A DNA stretch of 64,000 nucleotides, from the NCBI GenBank assembly GCA_002049455.2, contig KV918889.1, forward strand, positions 62,001 to 126,000, read 5' to 3'. Positions within the stretch are counted from its first letter, which is position 1. Every line of letters starts with the position of its first letter. The DNA comes from Porphyra umbilicalis (Eukaryota > Rhodophyta > Bangiophyceae > Bangiales > Bangiaceae). The notes under the pieces are model-generated. The model was not told the DNA's origin and did not search any database. It saw only the letters and a list, made by a program, of their open reading frames with translations. Shown here one piece after another: positions 55,035 through 64,000 of this stretch. Position numbers and translations under genes: made by a program.

Positions 55035-58000
55035 GCGGAGCCGCGGCCATGGAAGGGGTGGTCGGCACTGGCGGGGCGGCCGCCGATGGCACAGCAGTGG
55101 CCACGGACAAGGACGGGGACGTGGTCATGTCGGGCGCTGCCGGCGGTGCGGGTTCGGCGGCCAAGCCGGCCGCTGGAGCTGCCGCTGCGGCAGCGGCCTC
55201 TGCCAAGGGCAAGGCCGCGGCGGCTTCCCCCCCCTCACCGGCCGGGAGCCCGCCGCCACGCCCTCGGGCCTCCGCTCGTCCGCCTCATCCGCCTCCCCCG
55301 CCCTCGCCGGCCTCATCGAGCGCCTGTGCCACTGCTGCTACGAGCGGACGTGGTACCAAAAGTGGGCCGGCGCGGCGGGCCTCGGCATTGTCACTCGCCG
55401 CGCGCCGCCATCAATCATGCGCGATCGCTCGTCGGCGTGCTACGAGGTCCACGTCGTCTGCGCGTTGCTGTTTGTGGAGCGTGACTTGGCGCCCGAGTTT
55501 GGCATCTTGGCCTCTCGGGAAGCGGCCTCGTCGCTCGCAACCGTGCTCGAAGTGATGCACGGGAGCGGGCGGCACCACGGGCGGTTCCACCGCACCGTGC
55601 CCGAGGACGTCAAGGCCGGGGCGGTGGAAGGGGGGAAGGCAGGGTCGGCGGCGGCTGCGGCGGCGGCGCCATCTGGCGGGCACGCGGCGCCGGCGCCGGG
55701 CACCCCCGCGGCGGCACCTGCGGCGGGGGCGGCGGGTACACCCGCACGGCCACCTGGTACACTGGCGGCACCTGGCGCGGCGGCGGGCGGCACCGCGGGT
55801 GCAGCGGCAGCGGTTGCGCCTGGTGCGGCCGCGGCCACGGCGGCGGCGGGCACGCCTGGCGCGGGCGCGCCAAAGCCGCCCCTAACCCCCGAGGAGGAGG
55901 CGGAAGCCGAAGACGAGCTGTACGCGCTGCGGGAGGTGACCAAGGTCATTGAAGTCGAGCTGCTCATGGACGCTCCCCTGGCGCGCGCGGCGTCGCGGCG
56001 CGCCCTGGAAGTCCTCGCGCAGGTCCTCGGGTGCACCGTTTCAGACGTACTCGCGCCCGTGCGAGATTCGCTGCTCAAGCCGCTCTCCCAGCGGCCGCTG
56101 CGGCAGCTGCCCTTCCCCGGGCAGATTGCCTACGTGCACGCAGTGACCTACTGCCTCGGCCTGCGGCCGGTGCTGCTCGGCAAGGAGCTGCTCGTCGGGG
56201 TGCTCCGCGACTTCTTTTTCATCCCGCTCATTGATATCGCCAACGACGGGACGATGGAGAAGCTGACCGAGGCGGAGGAGGGCATCCGCCACAAGCTGGT
56301 CGAAAACAAGCTCATCCAGGTCAAAACCGTCGACGAGCTGTTGCAGCTCCGCCGGCAGGCCGTTGAGTTCCTTTGCGCGATTGTCATGTCGTGCCCTGAC
56401 GAGCTCAAGTCGCCAGAGAATGAGGAAGTCTTTCGCAACGTGGTCGCTGCGCTCTTCCGCTCCCTCCAGTCGCGCGACAAGGAGCTGGTGGCGGCTGGCA
56501 AGCGCGGCCTTGCGCTCGCCATCAAGGCGCACCCCGCGCCCAAGGAGCTTCTCCAAACCAACTTGCGGCCGGTACTGGGCAACCTGGTCGACTATAAGAA
56601 GCTGACCATCCCGTACCTTCGCGGCTTGTCGCGGGTGCTCGAGCTGCTGTCAGCGTGGTTTAACGTGAGCCTCGGGGACAAGCTGCTCGAGCACCTGGTC
56701 AAGTGGACCGAGCCGGAGAAGCTGGCGGCCACAAAAAAGTGGCTGCCAGGCACCGAGTCGTCGGTCGCCGCGGCCATCCTCGACCTCTACCACCTGATGC
56801 CGCCCGGCGCGTCCAAGTTGTTTGAGCCGTTTGTGCTCATGGTCCTCCGCCTCGAGGCGGTGCTGACGGTCACGGCGCCCGGCACGGCGCACCTGGGCCT
56901 CCGCGGCGCGCACGCGGCGTCAACGTCGCCCTACCGTGAGCCGCTGCTGCGGTACAGCAACATGCACGCGGGCGTGGCCGTCGACTTTTTCTTGTCCCAC
57001 TTGCAGCGGCCGCCGCTTCGTGGCCTCTTCATGACGCTCCTGCGCGCCGAGGGGGCAGACCCGCTGCGCCGCGAGCTGATGGCGTCCCCGCAAAAGCTCA
57101 CGGCGGCGACGTTTTCGCTGGCCACCTCGCCGGCCGCCGAGGCGTCGGGGCCGGGCGGGAGCGCGTCGTCGGCAGCCATCTACGGGGTTCTGATCGTTGA
57201 TGCGCTCGAGCGCGAGTCCCCCGGCTGGCTAGCGTCCTCCCCGACCGTCTTTGCGTCGCTGCTCGAGGTGTGGCGCTCGCCCGGACGCCGGGAGCGCCTC
57301 AAGCGGGAGGAGGCGCTGCCGCTCGAGCACCTCCAAGAGTCTCGCATCCTCGCGTCGCTCCTCCTCACGTACGTGCGCGCGCACCCCGAGGCGGTGGAAG
57401 TGCTGTTTGCGCTCCTGTCCATCTTTTCCGTGCGGACGCTCTCCGACTTTACGTTTGTGCGCGAATTCTACACGGACGTGGTCGGCGACCAGTACGCGGC
57501 GCCGTACAAGCGCGCCATCCTGGTGTACTTTCTGACCTTTTTTGTCAAGCAGGACGTGCCCCAGGAGCACAAGGTCCACGCGCTGCAGCTGCTCGTGACG
57601 CCAATGCTGGAGAAGCACCTTGCCGCGCGTGCCGCGGAGCGGGAGCGGCGCCAAAAGGCGGCGGCGGCGGCGGGGGTGGCACCGGCGGGGGCCGTGGGAG
57701 CTGGCGGCGCCCTCGTTGGGGCTCTGGGGGCGCCGTCGCCGGCGCGGCCCGACGGCAAGCCGGCGGCAGCGGGTGTGGGTGTGCCCGGTGCAGCCGGCCC
57801 CGCAGTGGCACCGGCGGCTGCGTCGGCTGCGCCGGCGGGGGCGACGGCCGCGCCAGCAGGCGCGCCCGGTGCGCCCGCCGCGGGCGCAGTGCCCGGAGCG
57901 GCCGCAGCCGTCGTGGCCGCGCCAGCTTCGGCCGCTGTCAAGCCCGTGGCAGCGGCGGGCGTCGCCCCGGCTGCGGCCACCCCCGGCGCCGTGGTCGTCA

Positions 58001-61000
58001 AGCCCGAGCCGCCCGCGACGGGCGCCGCGCCTGCGTCTGGCGCCGCCGCTGGCGCCGCTGGCGCGGCGGGCACCGCGTCCGCCACGCCCGGTGGCTCGGC
58101 GGCCGACGTGACATCGGCCGCTGCCGACGTCGCCTCGACGGTCGACATTGAGCCCGATGACGTCCTCGACTCGGAGATGATTGACCGGGTCATGCGGGAG
58201 CTCCTCGACCAGCCCGACGAGGTGCTCCGTGTGCACGACGAGCCCCTGTCGGCGGAGCTGCTGCAGCTGGCCACGCTCCTTCTCAAGTACATGCCTGGGG
58301 AGCTGAGCCGCTACCGCAAGGAGGTCATCAAGTTTGGGTGGAACCACCTCAAGCGGGAGGATTCGGTCGCCAAGCAGTGGGCGTTTGTCAACGTCTCCCG
58401 CTTCATTGAGGCGTACCAGGCGCCCGACAAGATCATCCTGCAGGTGTACGTGGCGCTGCTGCGGGCGTGCCAGGCAGACGGGCGCGCGCTCGTCCGCCAA
58501 GCGCTCGACATCCTCACGCCGGCGCTGCCGCGGCGGCTCGTGCACAACCCCATTGACCACAAGTATCCCATCTGGATCCGGTACACCAAGAAGATCCTCT
58601 TGGAAGAGGGGCACTCCCTCCCCCACCTGGTGCACATCTGGCAGTTGATTGTGCGGCACTCGTCGTCCTTCTACGCGGCGCGCGCGCAGTTCGTGCCGAT
58701 TATGGTCAACTTGCTCAGCCGCATGAGCGCGAGCTCATCGGCCTCACTGCCAGAGTACCGGCGGTTGGCGGTGGACCTTGCCGACCTGGTCATCTCGTGG
58801 GACATCCAGCGGATGAACGCGGCGCGCAAGCGTGCGCGGCCGGCGGATGTCGACGCCGAGTCAGGGGGGGGGCGCCCGGCGCAGCTGGCGCGTGTCGAGG
58901 GGGGGGGAGCGGCCGTGCCGGCCGCCGCCCCCGGTGCGGCTGCAGCCGCTGCAGCGGCTGGGACGGCGCCGGGGGCGCCAGGAGCCGCCGCGGCGCCCGG
59001 GGCGGTGGCGCCCGCCGACGCGGCCGCGGTGGCGGCCGCCAACCCCGCGGCCGCCGCCGCCGCCGCGGCCCGCGCGGAAAACGCCGAGGAGTTCCGCCCG
59101 ACCGTCGCCATGACGGAAATGGTCGTTAACTTTCTCGCGCGCGTCGCCTTTACCTCCAACGAGGCGCGGGAGCGCAAGGTGCTCACCCGCCGCTGCCTCG
59201 GGCTGATCGACAAGGCCCTCGGCGTGTGGCCGACCGTGGCCGTGCGCCTCGTGTATTTGGAAAAGATCCTGGATGCCAACACCCCCGACGGCCGGGCGGC
59301 GGGGGGGGCCGCCGGCCGTGGCGCCGCCGCCGGTCGTGGCGGCAGCGCGGGCGGCTCGGCGGGCGGGGACGGGTCGAGCTCCGCCGGCGGCGGCCGGGGC
59401 GGCTCGTCGGGTGCCTCCCCCGCCGCGTCGACGCCCATGAACAATGAGCGGGCGGCGGCGCAGGCGGCGGCGCTGGCGACCGCACTGGAGCTGGCGCTGG
59501 TCCTCTTGCGCCGCCAAAAGTCGGCCTTTACGCGCGCCAACGCGGCGGCGCTGCGCGCCATGGTCTCCCCGTCGCTCGAGGAGCGTTCCCCGCGCGCGGC
59601 CGCGATGTTTGCGCAGCTGCTCGGGCGGCTGCTGGTCGTGTCGCCGCCAGACGATGGGGCACCCGCGGCCGAGGCGGCCAAAGCGGCGGCAGCCGTTGCG
59701 GCAGCAAAAAGCAACGCGGCGGCGGCCGCGGCGGGCGGGGCGGCCGCGGCGGGTGCGGCGGCAGCGGCCGCCGCCGCCGCCGCCGCCGCGGGCGCCCCCT
59801 CGCCTGGCGCCATGGACATGGCGCACGTCTACACGGCCGTCGACACAGTCCTGGAGCGGTGCCTCCGCACGACCGATACGGTGCTGCACTACAACGCGCT
59901 CGTCGTCCTCCGCTCGGTCGTTAGCGTGCGGCCGTCGGCGCTGCGGCGGTACATTGACTCGCTCGTGCGCGCCTTTCACCGGCTGACGGTCGAGATTATT
60001 AGCGTGCACCACCCGTCCAAGGAGTACGCCGCGGGGCGGGGCGGGGGCCCCGGCAGCAGCGCCAGCGGCCTTGGCGGGCCCGGCGGTGGTGGCGGGGATC
60101 CGTCTTTGGATGGCACGCCGCTGATGCTGTGCCTAAACTTGCTCGGCTCGGACTTGAGCGTCATGTCGTACACGCACCGGCGGGCGTTTTTCCAGATCTT
60201 CATCGGCATGCTGCTGGAACGGTGCGTCCACGTGCCGGTGCTCATCGAGGCGGTGCGGCTGATCGGCACGTGGGTGCTCCCGCCGGCGGTGCAGGGGAAG
60301 GAGCCGCCGCCGCCGCCGCCCGGGCGTGCGGGGCCCTCGTCGGCGGCGGGCGCGACGGGCACGGCGGCTGCCGGCGCGTCGAGCGCCGGCGCGGCGGGCG
60401 CCGCAGCGGCGGCGGGCGCGAATGAGCCCCCCGCCTTCAAGGAGGTTGTGTCTGCCAAAGAAAAGGCCAACCTAATGATGAAGCTCGTCGGCTTGGAGCG
60501 CATCGTCGGGTCGGGCGCGCGGCGCCTGCAGGCGTGCATCCTCGACGTTGTCTACCGGCTCTTTGCGGGCGAGTCGGGGCGGCAGACGCGGCTCGAGTTT
60601 TTGCCCGGCAAAACCGAGCGCCTCTTCCTCGACGGCCTGCGCTCGACCGACGTGCCGACGCGGCGGCGGTTTTTCGCCCTCTTCACCGCGACGATGCCGT
60701 CGCGGCCGCTAGAGCGGCTGCTGTACATCCTCGCCAAGCAGGATTGGGAGCCGCTGTCTGACTCGTTTTGGATTCGACAGGCGCTCGACCTGCTCCTCGC
60801 GGTCGTCCTCGAGCCGTCGCCGCTGGTGGCGGACGCGTCCCTCGCGCGCTTTCCAGCCGTGCGGCTGGCGGCGGCGGGCAGTGCCGCCGGCGCCGCCGTC
60901 GAGCCGGTCGACATGGTCGAACTCGGCCGCACGTCGGTCGAAAAGGAGGAGATGCGGCGCATCCGCATGCGCATCGTGGCGACGGGTGGCGGGGATTCGA

Positions 61001-64000
61001 GCCGCCGCGGCCGCCCCGTGCGGGCGCTAGAAGAGGAGCTGTCGCTGGCCACGTCCGGGTCTGTCGCGTCCTCCCTCCGGGAGTTGACCCACCTCGACGC
61101 GTCGCTCGCCCACCGGTTGTGGGTGCGGCTCTTCCCACAACTGTGGGCGTCGGCGACCGAGCAGGAGCGGACGGCGCTCGAAGCGGCACTCGGCGAGTTG
61201 GTCGTCAAGGAGTACCACCTGGCGCAAGCGTCGTGGCGCCGCAACGTCGTGCAGGTGCTGCTCGAAGGCGCGGCGGCTTGCGGCGCAGACGGGCCGGTGC
61301 TGCACCCGTCCGTCCTGCTGCACGTGGCGCGGCGGTGGAATGCGTGGCACGCGGCGGCACCAATGCTGGAGGCGCGCATCGCGACGTTGTCGACCGAAGT
61401 TGCCGGCCGCGGCCGCGTCGAGCTGGCCGCGGAGCTCGAGTCGACGCAGGACGCGCTCGCGGCACTCTACCACGGCCTTGGCGAGTTTGATTGCCTCGCC
61501 GCCCTGTGGAAGTTGCGCGCGTCCAACCCCAAGACGGTCGTCGCGCTCGAACTCGAGCAGCGCGGCGAGTGGGCCGAGGCGCAAGACGCTTACTGTGACG
61601 TGATGGCGCGCGGGCAGGCCGCGGTCGGCCAGTTTAATGCCGGCGGCTTGGCCGGCGCGGAAGTGCAAGCGGAGCTGTGCCTGTGGCAAGAGCGGAGCAT
61701 CTCGTGCGCCAAGCAGCTGTCCAAGTGGGACACCCTCACCGAGTACTCGCGGACGGTCATGTCTACGGAGCTGCTGCACGACTGCCTGTGGCGCATCCCC
61801 GACTGGCCGAGCCTCAAGGAGCTGCTGCACACGCACCCGGTGGAGGATTCGTTGCAGCTGAAGCTGTACGAGGCGTACCGCAACTTGCAGGAAAACAAGC
61901 TCGAGGCCGCCGAGCACGTCATCCTGGCGGGCTTTCAGCGGGCGCTCGAGCGCCTGGCGTCGGTGCCCGAGTCGGCGGGCTGGTGCTCCGTCTCACCGTC
62001 GCTGACGCACTTCCAGCAGCTCGTGGAGCTCCAAGAGTCGGTGCGCATCCTCGCGGAACTCAACGCCATCTCTTCGTCGGTCGCCACGGGCGGGGGCGGG
62101 GGCGGCTCTGCAGGCGGCGGCACGGGGGGGGCAGGCGCGCAGGGCGCTGGTGGCGCTGGCGGAGGGGCGGGCGGCGGTCGCGGCGGCGCCGGCGGCGGCG
62201 CCGGCGCGGGCGGCTCGTCGGGCGGCATCTTGTCGATGGATGCGCGCGTCGAAAACGTGCGCGTCATCCTCGCCGGCTGGCGGGACCGGCTGCCCAACGA
62301 CTTTGAGTCCCCATCCGTGTGGAACGACCTGCTGACGTGGCGCAACCACATGCACCAAGTCGTTGTCAACGTGCTGCAGGCGATGAAGGATTCTGCGGCG
62401 TCTGGCGGGGGGCGGTCGGACGTCTCCCAACAGGCGCTGGTTATTGGCGTCAACGAGACGGCTGCCAACGTGCACCGCTACGCGCGGGCGCTGCGCAAGC
62501 AAAACCTGCCCGAAGTGGCCATCAACGCCCTGCAGCGGCTCTACCCCTTCCAGACGATGGAGCTCAACGAGTACTTTGTCAAGACCAAGGAAACGGGCAA
62601 GGCCTTTCTTGCATCGCCGCGGGAGTATGGCGCCAACGCGTTCCATGTGGGCTTGTCTCAGCTCAACGGGACCAATATGGACATGTTCAACGACCGCCAA
62701 AAGGCGCAGCTGTTCACGCTCAAGGGGCGGCTCTACGACGCGATGGACCACCCGGTGGCGACCGTCAACTTGCAGTACGCAACGGCGTTGGCGCAGTCCG
62801 AGGATGTGGGGTCGGCGTGGCTCGCCTGGGCGCGCCAGTGCGACAAGCTACACGAGGTGGCGGCGGTGGCGGGCGCCGCATCGCCGTCAGTGACGATGGG
62901 GGCGTCCCCCGCCGCCGCCACTTTGGTGGGCGGCGCCGCGGGCGTGGCGGCAACCCCGTCGGCGGGCACCGCCGGCAGCGGCGGTGCGCCGGGCACGCCT
63001 GTGGGAACGGCGCCGGGCGGCGGCACGCGGCCGCCGGGCACGCCCGGGTCTGGTGCACCAGACCCCCGCGCCGCCGCCGCCGTCGCAGCGTCGCCAATGG
63101 ACAGCTTGGAGCAGGAGCTCCAGTGGCGGGAGGCGGCGGCCAACTGCTACCTGGCGGCGGTGCGGTTTGGCTCCCGCAAAGCCCGCACGTTTTTGCCCCG
63201 CGCGCTCCGCCTGCTGAGCGTGGACGTGATTACGCGGCTGCGCCGCGGCAAACCGCCGGCGCCCCTATCGTTGGCGTCGCACGGGGCGGCGACGCCGGCG
63301 GCGGCGGCGGCGGCAGCGTCGGCGGCGGCGGCCGCGGGCGCGCCGCCGGGCTCGGCGGCGGCTGTTGCGGCCGCCGCCGACGCGGCGGCGGCGGGCGGCC
63401 GCAAGCCCGCCTACACCCCCACGACCGGCATTGGCGTGGAGGGCGTCTTTACGGTCATGGTGCCGCAGCTGCCCATGTGGGTGTGGCTGCCGTGGCTCCA
63501 ACAGCTCGTGCCGATGCTTGCGCGCGCGGAAGCGGGGTTGGCGCAGCTCATCCTATCGCGCATGGCGCAGACCTACCCGCAGGCGCTCTTTTTCCTGCTG
63601 CGCTCCTTCCTCGAGGAGCGCATGTCCATCGACCGGCCGGTCCGCAACTTGACCTACGACGCGCTCAAGGCCGCCCGTCCCAACACCGTGGCGGTGCTGC
63701 CCGCCGAGGCGTCGGCGCAGATGCAGTTGAGCCAAGCGTCGAAGCACATGCAATCCGTGCAGGGGGTGGCGCTGCAGGCCAAAAACCGGCTCGGCAACCT
63801 CGACAAGGTCTACCACTCCTTCCTCGCGTCGGCGGCGCAGAGCGTCGAGCCCAACAAATCGGCGATTGCGGCGAAGGCCCAAGCCGTGCTCGTCGAAGTG
63901 CACAAGGCGCAGCGGACGTACGAGCGCACGCTTGCGGCGTTTCGGGAAGCCCAGCGCGCGCATACGGCGGCGGCGGCGGCCGTGTCGGCCGCCTCTTCGG
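50857..64000 (+). CDS. TRRAP: Tra1/TRRAP-family co-activator, C-terminus beyond window
   Basis: About 4380 codons are in the window. The start at 50857 (MLTPRNFVAHVTRLVDGN) and the following HEAT repeats (EYNSFLTHFIPALKSVL, FKVIIECPLIVMFLFQLYP, LALSSGSELVALGLRTLEFW) are typical of the Tra1/TRRAP pseudokinase, the transcription-factor docking subunit of SAGA and NuA4 acetyltransferase complexes in the nucleus. FAT-domain sequence follows (WRNHMHQVVVNVLQ, LPMWVWLPWLQQLV, YPQALFFLLRSFLEERMSID). The kinase-like and FATC regions lie to the right. The protein is swollen by many Ala/Gly/Pro/Ser insertions, for example at 52540-52950, 54500-55330, 57640-58140 and 62080-62230. The phase shifts after the GGC repeat near 54510-54560 and returns at the C8 run 55228-55235; from there it is open to the window end. 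No intron is needed elsewhere. Confidence 0.95.
54509..54551 (+). repeat. GGC trinucleotide repeat in the TRRAP coding region
   Basis: About fourteen near-consecutive GGC units encode poly-Gly or poly-Ala depending on phase. The gene's reading phase changes in or just after this repeat. Confidence 0.9.
54960..55035 (+). repeat. GCG trinucleotide repeat in the TRRAP coding region
   Basis: About two dozen GCG units interrupted by TCG encode a poly-Ala tract with Ser interruptions. Confidence 0.9.

Noticed and set aside
54004-55212. 402-codon minus-strand frame within TRRAP
   Set aside because: Poly-Ala shadow of the trinucleotide repeats; the TRRAP frame on the plus strand is supported by conserved flanks.
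1-64000. CRISPR arrays, bacterial operons or ribosome-binding sites
   Set aside because: None seen; spliceosomal introns, Copia and Tra1 show the DNA is eukaryotic, so such features are not expected.

Overview
The window is nuclear DNA from a eukaryote with very GC-rich genes. Four conserved genes sit in GC-rich islands with long Ala/Gly/Pro tracts and C or G runs: an ionotropic-receptor-like membrane protein, an alpha/beta hydrolase, a BRUTUS-like E3 ligase, and the 5' 13 kb of a Tra1/TRRAP gene. Between them lies lower-GC sequence packed with transposable-element remains. Few short introns in conserved genes, Copia and PIF/Harbinger elements, and Ala/Gly/Pro-inflated proteins fit a bangiophyte red alga of the Porphyra/Pyropia type; that assignment is inference, but the eukaryotic origin is secure.

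Layout. 1-5116: a Ty1/Copia retrotransposon on the minus strand, left LTR cut by the window edge, one continuous pol frame with only two nonsense codons. 5117-20400: decayed mobile DNA, with inverted-repeat elements (5909-6311, 17053-17555 and a truncated relative at 19301), a dispersed repeat (10917 and 17557), two hairpins with AT loops, and two minus-strand stretches that look like broken coding sequence. 20457-21573: a PIF/Harbinger transposase remnant with its DDE residues present. 22004-25323 (minus): a large Cys-rich gene that may belong to an unrecognised transposon, followed by two small paralogous membrane-protein frames. 29085-31357 (plus): the receptor-like channel, with two introns whose phases agree.

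32459-42649 is again mobile DNA: a 136-nt near-perfect hairpin, a ~625-bp repeat whose second copy lies inverted at 49849-50482, a 2.5-kb terminal-inverted-repeat element holding a nested 1.1-kb element with a TTTG target duplication, a multi-exon transposon-like gene (36515-38442), and a 1.95-kb element with 40-bp termini that carries a small promoter-plus-ORF.

43054-44668 (plus, alpha/beta hydrolase) and 45267-48332 (minus, hemerythrin/CHY/RING ligase) converge. Tra1/TRRAP runs rightward from 50857 and leaves the window before its kinase-like domain. The conserved genes share no pathway and look like neighbours rather than an operon: chromatin co-activation (Tra1), probable iron or oxygen sensing by ubiquitination (BRUTUS-like), an unknown hydrolase and a probable membrane receptor. 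A recurring technical signal is that reading frames of otherwise convincing genes break exactly at long C or G runs, which points to homopolymer-length error or real hypervariability.
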